This document shows, piece by piece, positions 44,801-57,806 of a DNA stretch of 64,000 nt. The translations under genes and the position numbers were made by a program. How positions within the stretch are numbered: position 1 is the stretch's first letter; every line of letters starts with the position of its first letter. The stretch comes from Apostichopus japonicus (taxonomy: Eukaryota > Echinodermata > Holothuroidea > Aspidochirotida > Stichopodidae), in contig NC_092565.1 of the NCBI RefSeq assembly GCF_037975245.1, positions 18,889,999-18,953,998 of the forward strand, given 5' to 3'. A model generated the notes under the pieces. The model did not search any database and was not told where the DNA came from. It saw only the letters and a program-made list of their open reading frames with translations.

Positions 44801-47343
44801 CCTCTTATTTTACTCATGTAACTAAACCATTGATTAATACAGCAACGATGAGTCATTTCTTCTTGCGTGAATGGGTTGCAATTAGCTGCTAATTTAAACC
44901 TGTGATAATGAGTCAATAATTAGAAGCTTTAGAGTCTTATGAGTCTTATGTGTAGATCATTCAAATTATGTTAGGCTTTGGTACTGTCTGTTATGAGAGT
45001 AGCACAGGCCTAGTGTTAACATATTTACATAAAGAAACATTGTTCAATTCAAAATACAGTAGACTGACCTCTAGAGGGGAACCATAGGTCATTACACTCC
45101 ATAGAAACAAACAAAATAACAATATGTCTGTGCTGGAATCAATTTTGTACTGGAAAACTTCAAGAAGTGCTTTCAAAATTTTCAAGAATTCTGTCTGTTA
45201 AGCTAAAAACTTATGCATTAAGGTACCCTAACCTTGTTTTTGACCTACATTTCCAAATTATATTGGACTGACGTTTTGTTTTATCTTCAATGATCAGCAA
45301 ATGCCAAGACCTTCGCTTTGTTGATTTTGCAAGAATTCGTCTATAAACTGTAATAACATATCTCCAATAATGACATTTTTTGTTCTCATAATTTCATCAG
45401 GAAAACCAGTTTTAATAATGACATGAAGCGCCCGAACATTCAAGTACGGAACCGTGACCTAGGTGACGACTACGAACCATCTCCTTTGCGTGAGATTGGC
45501 AACGAAGCTAGGATGGAGGGTACCCTTGAGGTTGATGTTCCTTGGCCATCTAGTCCCCCTCCCACTGATTCATTCAGAGTAGACCTTTATAAAATTAACC
45601 CTTCATTGGGTGAGTGTTACTGATAACAGCTGTTACAGAAATTGTCGATCAACCAATCTTTTCTTTAGTGTATGACATGGTGTTATGATATTCATCGCTT
45701 ATCATTTGTTAAAACAATCATCCGAGTGGTCTGCATGGCAAATTTTTAAGGATTCTTCCTGACATTGTCTCTTGGACAACCAGGTCTTATATTTTTTGCT
45801 TGTCTGAACCGCAAACTTGGTTGTCTGTAAAAAAAATATTGTAACTAAATAACAAAAAAGGTACAATATATAAACAGAAGGAGAATAGTGTAGGTTTGGT
45901 GAATAGGACACATAGGTTCCGATCGGTAAAACAACCCTTCAAGGTGCATCTTGGGCTTAATACTATTATTGTTTTAAAGTGATGGAGAGGTGACACCAAT
46001 TTATCATTTAACATATTGGAGTGTATTCAGTAACAAAACAGTCTGAATTTTTGTTAACAACTGTGTCTGAATAGAAATTTGGTTGTCTCGGACAATTGGT
46101 CAACTGTGAAATGTTAACCCTGGTTTGAATGGTCAGAAATATGAGATTGTTTTTTTTTTTTTTAATTTTTGTGTGTTTTCTTCTAGGTTTAAGTGTATCT
46201 GGAGGCTCTGATTGCAAGCACCAACCTAGCGTGAAGATTGACCAGATCATACCAGGTGGTGCAGCAGCTGAAGATGGTACCTTGCAGGTAAAACATCATC
46301 TCTTCCTCTCCACCCACCCCCCCCCCCCCTCCTCCCAAAACCATCCTCACTGCTGCCTCCTTGACTTTCAGCATTACCAAAGTTTACTAATTAATTAACC
46401 AATATTAGTGAACCATCAATTCTTTTTTGCCAAACCTAAGAATTACTTTCTTTTGATTTGCCATTGATTTTATCGGTACAATGGTTTAGTTGTGACATTC
46501 AAATCATGAGAGATACTAAGTTGGAGAGAAGGAAAGCCAAAGTTCGAACAAGTGAAAACAGAATTCCAAGCAGTGAGAACTGGTCTACAAGTCCTCTGCT
46601 CTATCAACCAGCCTCTCCTAGGTGGCATCGTTCACTCTGTTACAATTTCTGTTGAAGCAAACAGTTTCTTTTTGTCGTTCAAATCGACAGTTTTGAATAT
46701 TGGTACGTGGAAAGCCAGAAGGCTCGGCAAATATGATGATATTTAAGAATATTTCTTCATAATAAACATGTCATTTTACATCATGTGTACATGCATCACA
46801 TACTGGTTTGCACCGTGGATATTTATGTTGTCATGAATTTGTCACTTTATATCGCATTGTATTTGCTCCAAAAATTACCCACAGGGGGTAAAAGAAAGCC
46901 AGGTTTTTTTGTTAGAAACAGGTTGTGCAATGATTGGTGCATATTTAGTTAATGAGAAAGCAAGGATCATTTTCAATTCTGTAGATGTTAGAGAGGGAGG
47001 GAATTATGATGGACAAACTTTTCTTATTGAATCCAGGAAAGATAAGTAAAATTTGAGAAATGAAATTCAAAACTCACTGTCCCTTTCTAAATATGGGACC
47101 TGTACAAAGATGCTGGGTTTTCTGGGTAAAAAATTGTATTTATCAACTTGTGATATGTTCATTGCCAATAAGGAGAATATATTTCATATATTCCATGTTG
47201 ACTAGGTATCCTACACCCTGGTGGGAATCGATGGCACGTCTTTACGTTACGTGACACACGATGAGGCGGTGGACATTATCCGTCACTCGTACGCCGACAA
47301 GAGCACCCAATTCATGAGCGTGGAGTTTCTGCCAACTACGTGA
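32845..47343 (+). CDS. WHRN/PDZD7: Whirlin/PDZD7-family multi-PDZ scaffold (16 coding exons, 1207 aa)
   Basis: Scaffold of the whirlin/PDZD7/harmonin group, which in vertebrates assembles the Usher ankle-link complex in stereocilia and the periciliary membrane. Exons: 32845-33217, 35290-35436, 36164-36335, 36802-36939, 37332-37537, 38530-38741, 39524-39704, 40202-40420, 40882-41070, 41755-41924, 42449-42540, 43208-43305, 43744-44722, 45401-45609, 46187-46287, 47206-47343; phases agree throughout. Domains: HHD1 ~8-90, PDZ1 ~137-216 (loop IGFI), PDZ2 ~247-328 (IGFN, GDQILEVNGKKF), basic Lys/Arg-rich linker ~440-610, HHD2 ~645-722, Ser/Pro-rich linker with Pro runs ~955-985, PDZ3 ~1117-1205 (GLSV). 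The layout is whirlin's; PDZ1-2 look closer to PDZD7. The ATG at 32845 is the first in frame. The exon 6 start rests on the best pyrimidine tract; 38420 is an alternative. Confidence 0.92.
33378..34906. mobile_element. hAT-type element (1529 bp) with 8-bp target duplication
   Basis: Perfect 10-bp ends, CAGTGTTCGA and its complement, are flanked by GTTGTATT on both sides (33370-33377 and 34907-34914). Subterminal words GCATAGCAA, TTGCTATACAA and TTTTGCGATGCGAT are present. There is no transposase ORF. A GATATCGG-rich stretch at 33560-33680 may be a second, nested element. It lies in intron 1 of the whirlin/PDZD7-like gene. Confidence 0.85.
35020..35115 (+). mobile_element. tRNA-derived SINE head
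   Basis: TTATAGCTCAGTTGGTATCTG matches an A box and D arm. CAGGACTTGCATTCCTG forms a 5-bp stem with a 7-base loop carrying TGC, and GGTGCAAATCCC is B-box-like. The acceptor stem does not pair properly, so this is a SINE or tRNA relic rather than a gene. Confidence 0.5.
37890..38072. repeat. TGCATG/TATATGCA-rich tandem repeat in the intron after PDZ2
   Basis: Imperfect units of about 25 bp combining GTGCATG, TGTACATGCAT and CACTATATATGCA. Nearly every word is self-complementary, so the RNA could fold. It includes about five exact TGCATG hexamers. Confidence 0.8.
41168..41198. repeat. (TA)n microsatellite
   Basis: Run of TATATATA after a TATC interruption, in the intron before the second harmonin-homology domain. 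Confidence 0.8.
45740..46125. mobile_element. MITE-like element, second copy of the 31.08-kb family
   Basis: It starts GGCAAATTTTTAAGGATTCT and ends TTGGTTGTCTCGGACAATTG before AACCCTGG. It shares the internal order of words with 31.08-31.49 kb, including a TTATTGTTT and AAAGTGATRGAG block. It lies in intron 14 of the whirlin/PDZD7-like gene. Confidence 0.45.
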
Positions 47344-50300
47344 TGTTGTAACGAACTAGTAATTCTACCCTGTTCGCAAGTGTTTAAGTGGTGATAAATC
47401 CAATTTATGTGTGCTTTAATGTTCAACATTTACCTCTAAGAAAATCTGGTCTGAATGGCATGGAAGGCTATAACTTAAGAGAAAGGGATCTTCTTGCAAG
47501 GCTTGATCATCTTCTCTTCAAATTGCAAATAATGAGCAACTAAACCCAGTTGTTGTCATTGACACACAGACAAATATCGAGGGAATGGTGCGAATGATGA
47601 ACTTAGATGTAGGCATCTCCTTTGGTACAAGTAACAGGAGTTTAATGTTACTGTATATGCAACCAAGAGGACTTGAGTAAGTCAAACAGCTGACATTACA
47701 GAGCCAGTTGAGTTTTAAATTTTGATGTCTTTTTCTTGATGATTTTCTTGGGTTTCTTTAATTGAAGTGTGTGTAATAATTTGCTAAAATGTCAATGATT
47801 TTTGGCATCGGTGATTATTGACGTTTAATTTCTTTAATCAATTTCCCTAATTTCATGATGAAAATGCAAACATAGCTATAGAGTAAAACAATTTTGTTTT
47901 AGCAAACATGGCGTAAATTATCGTAATTGATATTAGTTTGAACTTATACTAAAGGACACCCCTGTCAGAAAGTGCTCTAATATTTTTGTGTGATTGTGGA
48001 AGGAAAGAATACCTTTTGTATCAGTTTTTTTTAAAGAATCCTCAACAGTATATGAAAATGATCACTCTTCATGTCAAAGGGATTGTCTTAACAGAGGAAT
48101 TTCTCTTAAGTTTCTGTGTTCTTGCCTGAGATTAAACCACATGTTTCTTCTTAAAATATATGTGGCAATTGATTGTCGTTGCCGTTATTTCTTATTCTGG
48201 TGTTTATCAGCAAACGTATATCATTCATCCAAATAATTAAATTGGTCACCAAATTTAGAGTTTTTTCATTAACTTATGTCTTTTGGTAGAAACAGAGGCT
48301 TTGCTTTTCTACGATAGACATATTTTACGATTTAAGATTTTGTTAAAGATTATTCTCAATATTTTTTTTTTAATGTATCCATATTCCAAGAGCCTGACTT
48401 TTGAATACTTTCTACCGTGCCTCGTCATTCTTTCATATATGTTGTTAACTTTTAGTATGAAATTTTATAGAAAAAATATATTTCTATGTTCTAAATATTT
48501 CAACCTTTACTTCTCAACATCCATGGCGAATTTATATAAATACTAAAAAAAAACATATTTTATGGTTCATGAGGCTGATATCAAGAAAAGTTAAATCCTT
48601 TTTTGAGAAAGAATTAGTATATATTTGTTTCTTCATTCATGGGATATTTCATTAAAAATTAAACAATCTAAACATAAATCAATTCAAAGAGCAAATTTTG
48701 GCTTGAAATGATATAGCTGAGATGATAGTTGGCCCAAATGATAAATCATGATGGTTGGTCAAAATGTTTAAAAAAATTCTAAGTTTTTACATATTTACAG
48801 AGCAAATTTGAATCAGCTGGTGAGGGAGATGTCTATACTTCATTCCATTTGTGTTCCTTCCAGATTTCTATCAAAAGGTAGCGGTATAAAATTAGAAAAG
48901 ATATCTCTAAATATTACTAAATATTAACTTACATCTTTGGTATTGAAAAAAGCAGATCTTTTTATCCAACACACCTTGATACTTTGATACCTTGAAATAG
49001 TTTTCATCTTTTTTTTTAACCTTTTTTAAAATCTTTCTTTTACATATTTTTTAAAGACGATTATTCAACAATAGAAATCATGATGTGAATTTTATGTTAA
49101 ACTGCTTTAATTACAGATAACCTAATAAACATTCTTTATAAAAATGATAAAGTATATAATTTTCAAGTAACCAAATATGTCTGAAATTATTTTTCACACT
49201 TTTTTGTAGTGAAAGTACCATGATATCCTTATAAAATTTTGCTTTATAGAGAGTACCTACAAACATTAGTTTTCTGTTCAGTTTCATTCCTTTGTGAAAC
49301 ATAATTTGGTGAAACCTTTTTTGCTGAAAGGTATGCCTCTGCTGCAAAGCTTATACAAAGTGCATCATGTTTTCATTACATTTAATTTGGAATATTAAAA
49401 GGAGGGTTATGCCCTGCTCTTTTCACACCCCTTCCCCTCCCTCCCCCTCCTAGAAAATAGATTTTGCCTGCCCCCCTGAAAAAGCTTTGGGCCATCTAAC
49501 AAAGAGAAGTCTAGCTATTACCCTGCTGCTTAGTGTCCTTAAATGGACTTGCAGGCCAGTTATATAAAAAACATATAAAACATTTATATATGCAATAGTT
49601 GAAAATGCAGTTTTGACAAACTAATTGATTTTGTGGAGAGAAAGCATGGCAGGTTTCACTAAGACACTGACCAAAGACAATAAAGGCTGATTTAATTAAG
49701 GAGGCAATACAAAATTGTGTATTTGCAAGATATTTTAGGATATGAATAATATCTCATTTTATCTATGGATTATTAAACATCCCTTCTTACCAGAGGTTTA
49801 TAGGTTTTTTAAAAGTGATATGTTGTTTTATATTTAAACGTTTGCAATAACATTTTTTTTTTTGTATATTGTTTGGCTGTACTTGTGAAGTTTGATTGCA
49901 GTTTTTGTTATTATATTGATATTATAGGTGATATCATTTTTTTAGCCATTATGTGCCAAATTCTTCAGTGAATGGTTTTAAGTCGAGACCGTTCTGTGTT
50001 AAGTGTATCATTAATGATGGATCATTCCTTTCAGGGTTGGTAAAAGGCGAGATTTGGTCGTGGAGAACAAAACTAAAGTCAAAAGCTGACATTCCATGCT
50101 GTAGTGTGCTATAAGACATTCACAAAATTTGTGATATTCATATAGAATTCCCCTGTGCTACCTTAAATCACATTAACTTACTTAATATACAGTGAAGTCA
50201 AATTACCATTGAAGGGAAGGTGTCTTAAAATAAAATTATACCTGATTCCATTTGGTCTCAAATGTCAGAGAATGCGAAATCCACAGAATATAATGCTGTT

Positions 50301-53300
50301 TTTCTTCCGTTTTTATTATTATTATTCATTTATTTATGTTTTTTATATATTTTTTTTAGTATAATAAATGTTTAGCTTCATATCTGGACTTAACATTCAT
50401 AGCAATATACTCCTTTAATTAAACACAAAGGGTCTTTAACTCTCATAGCATTGAAGGAACAAGCATACACATGGTCTAAAAATTAATAGGTATTTGTAAC
50501 ACATACTTTTTGAGTACTTTTTGACAAGTTTATTGTATATTTACATGGTTTCAATATCCCATTTGAGAATCTTTTATCTTTTTGCCAATAACCTTCTTTT
50601 TCCTATTCAGTCCCTTACCTCTCTTTTGATGTCCCTTACCTGTCTTTTTACTATCCTATCCGGCTTCCCCCCCCCTCCCCCACCCCATATTCTTCTTCCT
50701 TTAATAACACCGACAGTAGTTATGAGCTCAATTGTTGCATAGCACTACCTTAGCAGGTTTTAATATTTTTTTTTAAATTTTAATATTTATACCTTGTGTT
50801 AAGATCATCTTGCATCTGAACCTAGAGAGCCAAGGCCTTCTCGACAGTATTTGTCCCAAATTTATGCATTTGTGGAAAGTTTTGAAAAGTACTTTACTTT
50901 ACCTGTGGTTGTGAATCTCCAAAGTTATTTCCAGACAACAAGAGGTGTTTAATTAGATTTAATCTTTGATTCATTGTCTCAACGAGGCAAAATACTTTCC
51001 TCATTGAAGTATGAGTGACCATTTTGTGACTTTTCTAGCATATTTTGGGTCAATTCTGATGACCTGTGTATCTCAACTTTGAGTTTGTTTTTAAATAGAA
51101 ATTTTTTTTTTTTTCACTGTGACATTCTTGTTTTAAGTCCAATTTCTTATTAACAGAATAGTCAGATGTTTGCTACAATGAAAAGGTAAATGCAGAAGGC
51201 CAGTCGCAAAGAGATACTTCCATTTTTGTAGATTGCTGTTTTCAGCAGTAGTTTTGACTTTGGTTCTAACCCATATGCCTTTACCATTGTCTTTCAGTTC
51301 ATGGTATGTATTTTATGCCTTGTATCTCAAAACAAGTGAATAAGGCAAATACCAGCATGCTTTGTCAAAACAACAAAAAAAACAAATTGTCTTCTGTATT
51401 TGCTCGAAGTTTGTTATACGGACCAAAAGTGGTCATTTAGTATAAACATTTGCTTTTATGGCCTGGAAGACTTGGTCCATGAGGGTAATTACACTGTAGG
51501 CCTCCTTGCAGAGGGATAAATTGTGGGACATAAAATTCAGTCGCCATAAAATTCTTGTGCACAATCACTGGAAAGCATTTTTAGCTAACTTTTGATAAAT
51601 CTTCATATTTCTTCAATTATTATGATCTTTTGGTTTGATAAAATTCTATATATGCATTATTTGATCATCTTGAAGTTTTTGTATTTTAGATACATTTTCT
51701 TTTTTTTACTTCTTTTGTACCTTTTCTTATGACTTCCTGAATCAAGTGTCCTTTCAAACCTTTTTCTTCCTGTTGTAGACTTCTTCAGCTTTTACCTTAT
51801 TGTATACAATGCATAAAATATATTTCAGATTAATATCAGCTTTCATATATGGGAAGAAATATGAAGATTTCACTTAAAACTTAAGAGCAATATTTTTTAT
51901 ATTAGTATGTTTAAATTTAGGAAGCAGTTTGCATAATATCTGGAATCTAAAAGTTGAATGGAAGTCAAGCTAAACTGCCATATTGATTTTAACTTGAAAA
52001 CAGCTGCTGCATGATAAATTTTTTTCATTTAATAGGACTTTGGATTGGATAATAATTTCCATTCCGGTATTCTGTATCTTAAACATTCTTTATAGGGAGT
52101 GGAAATTAATTACCCACTGAAGTAATTCAGAAAGAAAGGAAACTGCCAACTTTTAGGAAATGAGTTTAAATGGGACGGGTGATTTCAGCATGGTATATAT
52201 ACGGTCAGAAGAGAAGTTACATTGGTTCAAAAGTTGCAAACTGTAGGTTTTTATGAAAGTGGATATTTATCTACATATCTCTAGGGTCTATGTTAAACAT
52301 TCCTTAGTTGGCATAGTTTTAGCAAATTAATCCTTTGGGAATAATGCAAGGAATTTTAGGACAACAAATTTGGGGTAATGATGATGATCATTAGTGGGGG
52401 AGGGGGTAGATGGAGGAGCATGGTGATGGGATGGGGGTATCCTGAAGAGAGTGGTAGGGTAACAGGTCACCTGCAGGGGGTAGATGGTGATGGGATGGGG
52501 GTATCCTGAAGAGAGTGGTAGGGTAACAGGTCACCTGCAGGGGGTAGACGGGGGAGCATGGTGATGGGATGGGGTATCCTCAGAGAGTGGTAGGGTCACA
52601 GGTCACCTGCAGGGGGTAGATGGGGGAGCATGGTGATGGGATGGGTATCCTAAAGAGAGTGGTAGGGTCACAGGTCACCTGCAGGGGGTAGATGGGGAGC
52701 ATGGTGATGGGATGGGGGTATCCTGAAGAGAGTGGTAGGGTCACAGGTCACCTGCAGGGGATAGATGGGGAGCATGGTAATGGGATGGGTATCCTGAAGA
52801 GAGTGGTAGGGTCACAGGTCACCTGCAGGGGATAGACGTGGGAGCATGGTGATGGGATGGGGTATCCTGAAGAGAGTGGTAGGGTCACAGGTCACCTGCA
52901 GGGGGTAGATGGGGGAGCATGGTGATGGGATGGGGGTATCCTCAAGAGAGTGGTAGGGTTACAGGTGACCTGCATTATAACTGCCAGTGTGTCTGACAAC
53001 TGATGCAAGGCCTTTACCTTACACCCGTTACATCCCTGTTACTTCTCATGTACTTGATGTACCATGTTGTAATTATGTCATTAATCTTGATCCATTTCAT
53101 CTGCTTATTAAGTATAGAATTTTTCATATTTAAGAATAACTAATAAATAATATGTTTACCTTGTTCTGTGGTAAAGAATTTGTTTTGTTTTACTTCCTTT
53201 GAACAAATGTGATTGATGTTGGCCATAGGTAGTTTTTTACTTTTTAAATTGACTTTCTTTGAATGCAAAAAAAAAAAAAACTGTTTTTTTCAAGATTGTT

Positions 53301-53490
53301 TTTTGAGTTACTTTGAATAATGGGCAATGCTTTTTATGATCTATCAAACAATGATATTAGTTCATTTAGTGCCAGTTCTGTCTTATAGCCTATCATGCTT
53401 GTCATTGTCATGAATATTTGTAAATTTTGTGCTGAACCTTCTTGAATGATCTCTCCCACAGTGCAGTGTGAATAAAGCATATTTGTATTA
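47344..53490 (+). other. Probable long 3' UTR and flank of the whirlin/PDZD7-like gene
   Basis: AT-rich, no coding potential. Several AATAAA hexamers occur; 49679-49684 and especially 53470-53476, in GTGAATAAAGCATATTTG followed by a T-rich stretch, are plausible ends. If the last is used, the UTR would carry the minisatellite at 52.4 kb. The length is a guess without RNA evidence. Confidence 0.35.
52402..52974. repeat. Minisatellite, eight copies of a ~72-bp unit
   Basis: The G-rich plus-strand unit opens GGGGGTAGATGGGGGAGCAT and closes GTCACAGGTCACCTGCA. Copies are 62-75 bp; copy 2 lacks an internal ~10-bp block. Differences between copies are few, mostly in G-run length. Copies 3-7 contain GGGTCACAGGTCA. 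Confidence 0.92.
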
Positions 53491-56400
53491 CGTCATTTCG
53501 TACTTGTGCTAACTTTTCTTTCTTTCTTTTCTGTCACCTCCACCACCCTTCGCATAAACCTGGCAAATTTGATTTGTCTATTGGTTACATTCAGGATGTG
53601 AATGATTGCATTAACGACACATTCATCTGCCTGTTCCTCCATTAACAAGGCATCTTCATGCATTTTGAGTCATACTTTTAAAATGACCTATTATTAAAGT
53701 TAAAAGAGGCATGACATGCAGAACACATGGTCTTTAACCTTCGCTCTGAACTGGACTTCAGCTTACTGATTGTGATAGGGTCAAAATAAGGGAATAGTTC
53801 CTAGTAATGATTTTGTGATTATTTACCACAAGTCAAATGCCAAGAAAAGAAAGTTGATTTAGAACATAAAGATTGGTATTTAGGCTTTGGTCTTGTTTGC
53901 TGTGGAACGCATACTGTGGTCATAAGATCGTACCTGACTTTAACCACATCCCCGAAACCGCTAAGACAAATGGCTTGTTTTCTCTTAAATAGTTTACAAT
54001 ATCTTTAATTTTAATGACACAACATTTTCAATAAATTTAAGCAGACATGGAGTTATTTACAACTTCTAAGCTCAGTTTTTTATTTAAACCCAACTTTTTC
54101 ATATAAGAAGCAAATTTAATTACAGCAAAAGTGGTTATGTTCAATTCCATAAAAAATGCAAACCTTTGTAGAAACCTAAATGGCTTTGCAATACTACAGT
54201 ATTAAGTGTATAGCATCCTGAAGTAAACTTGACAGACCAATGAAAGAAGTCCAATGGATTCAACTATTTTAAACCATTGATGCCTTGTTCGTTCAAATGA
54301 ATTAAAATTGTTTCATCTTTTTATAATGGCTTGCATGTCTTAAAATGACATCTCTCTTTTAAAACAATTGTAGTATCTTGCAGGCATGAAGACTGAACGT
54401 TTTAAACTTTATCCAATTTGATATGATATATACAGATCATGACATAACAAAATTTGTAGCATTAATGTACAACTTGAACGTCTTTGATAACGTTTCAAAA
54501 AAGAACGCTTTATTATTGTCAAGAAACCAACATTAAGTGGGCAAAAATGAGCAGTTTTTCAACTGTAATGTACTACTGAAGAATTATGTGCATTAATATT
54601 TTAACTGCGATCTCTTCTGAACTGTCAACACTTTTATCTGTAAAAATACCTTCCAAATAATTTCAAAACTTCATCCCGGAGGTAGAGGTTGACAAAGTTT
54701 AAGTATTGGACAACTTTCTCCTTGACAAAAAAATTCTTTGAAATTGAAAATAAATAAAGTTGGCCATATTTTTGATCTTCAATTATATCCAGATTGATAA
54801 CCCAGATGGCTTGGAATACAGTATTTATCCTTTTTTTTATCCCATCCTTACCTGTGAAGTACTGGGAATGAGATATTGTACAATTTTAACAGTTTGTGCA
54901 AAAATTGGTATTGAAATTGTTACCCACCTCAAAACACCCATAAGACACTGAAGGCATGGGTTGTAGTGCCTGCATGACTTATGAAATCATAGGGTCAGAG
55001 GTTACATACCCCCCCCCAAAAAAAAAAAAATTTATATAACATGCATACCAAAATGGCCAAAACCCACAAAAGTATGTAGCATAGCAGAGTCTATGAGTTT
55101 AGACTGCATTTATTAATGCCAAAGGTCACACAGTTAATGGAGTTCAACTTGGTCAAACTTGGCTAAATTTGTCATGTAACAAAATGGCATACAATGTATG
55201 GTAAATTCCTTTTAATTTAAAAGGATACTTTGATTGCTGCAAATTTAAATTAATTTTTTTTTTTTTTTTTGCTATTGTGCACATACCATACCCATGGAAG
55301 AAGTAATGACTGTTTGAATGAATTGTTTGAATTACTGTTTAGAGAGTATTTACATAAAATGTCAAAGGTTATAAGGTCAGTATAATTATAAATGAAACAG
55401 AGTGATGATATCATGGCTGGTGTCATATACCCAAATTCTGGGATGAGAGCAAAAATAGTTCTTTAATACATTTATTTTCTTCTTTTATGACTCCACCATT
55501 TACCCTGAAAGTCCCTGAAAATACAAACTACACAATCTGTCGCTTTCATTTCGACAACAAGAATGACCAAATTAAGGCATAGAATTACAAGACTTGCCAA
55601 TTTAGCAAAATAAATTCTTGTTATGAACTTGTGTGTCTTGTTATGAACTTTGTGGGACACAAAATCTTCCGCATTGGATTAAACCATTGATAACTCAAAG
55701 AAGAGTTAACAGTGAAGCCACTAGATATAGGTTTAACTCTAATGTGTTGGATATTGTTTGACACATAACAGGGGTTCTCAAAGGGCGGCCCCCTGGTCAA
55801 ATTCAAACGCTTGGACACCGTAGCTACCCTACCATGCTCATTACTCAGTCTAGGTCTATGGAGAGATGTTGGCTTCCTCCGAACCTCTTTGCTCTAACCT
55901 AGTAAAAACTTAATTAATGACCTCTTGGCCTCGAACAACCTCAAGTTTCCACACAATGCAAAAAGGCGGAACAGATCCCAGATCGATTGAAATGAAACAC
56001 TTGGCAGGCGTACGGAACCTCTCCCATACCAGTGCATAAACCCACTCGATATTCCTTCTTCTCAGTGCATACTGTACAACGACTAAACTTTATGCAGAGA
56101 GAGGTAGCAGCTTTCAATAACTGTTAACTTAAGTTCAATATTTAAAACGTAAATGCTTGAGCTGATACACAACTACATATACAGTATACAATGATGCTTT
56201 GAGTTTTCATAATACAGCATTCATTTCGATGAAAAAAAAAAAACCCTTTGTTATCTCCTTGGTGAATGATTTAAATGAGGCATTAATTTTACAAACATTT
56301 GATATAAATTGTGGAATAATGACCATCACCCTTATGGCTATAAACCTCAAAATTTATGAATCTTGACCACTCCTCTTTATATCCTCCCAATTACAGTCAA

Positions 56401-57806
56401 AATTAAGGAGAGAGATTACTGTGTCGAGAAAGTAAAAACCTTAAAACTATTAGACAATGGAATGCTTGAATTCAACAATGGAGGCCAAGTAATTACTTAT
56501 TTAAATATTAAGTTTGTGGTCGATAAAACATTCAATGATCTAAGGCTTAGTATCCTGTTAGAAATGTGTACACTACAAACAAGATTTAGCTAACAAAGAT
56601 AACATTGAAATATGCTATGTACAGATATTAGCAATCTTAACAATCTAGCAGTGTAATTCATGCAAGTAAATTCATTAACAGGGAGGTTGTGAACTTGATT
56701 GTGAAAACAAGCTTTGCCTTTATCAGTTTGAATCACAGTAGCCAAGCAAGCAATCATACAAAGATCATTGTCAAGCACTTTCTTACTCCTTGCAAAGAGT
56801 TTGAAATATACAAAGGAGAAAATCTCAAAAAATTCAAATTTCAATTGTCTACTCCTCACTCTACCATGCACCCTCCCATACCAAAACAAATTTCAAGAAG
56901 TGCTTGAGCCTTTTTATAGAGTAATGGTATTTTAGAAGCAAAGTTATCTTTACAATCAGACAGAACTTTCTTTTCATTATAGTGCCCTTCAAAAATCAAA
57001 GGAAACGTATGTGGGCAAAATAACAGTCAAACTTAAGAAAGAAAAAAAAAAATTGATAAAGAAATTAAAAAAGCTCTAAGTCATTGAATGTTAAAATATT
57101 AATGAGAACTATAACATTGGTAATAATAATTCATAGCAGCATATATAATGAAAAGTATACATATTTTATGGTATTTGTTAAAAACCAGGAATCGATTGCT
57201 AACTCAATACTGTTATAAATTGCAAGTTTAGCAGTGTATAAATTGATTTCACCAAATAATTTCCATCCCTGCCCACCTTTATCTATCCTCTGCCATCTCC
57301 TTCTTCCCTCCTCCTCCCCTCCTCTTCCACATTCAAAAGAGAAATTTCTATTCAATCTAGCCTCCAGCGGAAAATTAATTAAACATAGCCAACAAATTGT
57401 TACATAAAACACAATATATCAGGATTTCAAAAGATTTATAAGCAAAATTCACAAGCCACATAACTTTGCGACAAAACCAGGCACTGAATTATTCCTTTTT
57501 AACCAACTGCAAATTCTGCAATCAATCATTAAATATTTCAATTTTATCTATGGTGAGAAAAATTAACAGAGCTATTTGGGGTACCAGTTGTCGGATTTGG
57601 TGACATTGCTGGATGTTGGCAAACGAATGCAAAACACCAGTTGCTTTACCGGAAGAAACATGAATGGAATTATCTTCTTACTAAACTAAATATACAGTAT
57701 TATTCCTTTGGATTCGACCCTCCCCTTCACCCCCTTGCCTATCCACTGGAAATATTTCAGCACTTTAACAGTACAAATAGCGATTGCAATGCACGATGGC
57801 AAAGTT
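53491..57806. other. Intergenic region
   Basis: Between the presumed end of the whirlin/PDZD7-like gene and the hAT-derived gene. AT-rich, with poly-A and poly-T runs (55013, 55252, 56230). A CAGGGGTTCTCAAAGGGCGG sequence at 55770 resembles an hAT end but has no partner. No gene recognised. Confidence 0.5.

Noticed and set aside
46555-46680. tRNA-like sequence on the minus strand (GTTGATAGAGCAGAGGACTT)
   Set aside because: A-box-like, but the spacing to the B-box-like GTTCGAAC is too long and the stems do not pair. Possible SINE relic, too weak to list.
55769-55800. CAGGGGTTCTCAAAGGGCGG, like an hAT terminal repeat
   Set aside because: No inverted partner or target duplication found nearby, so only a possible fragment.
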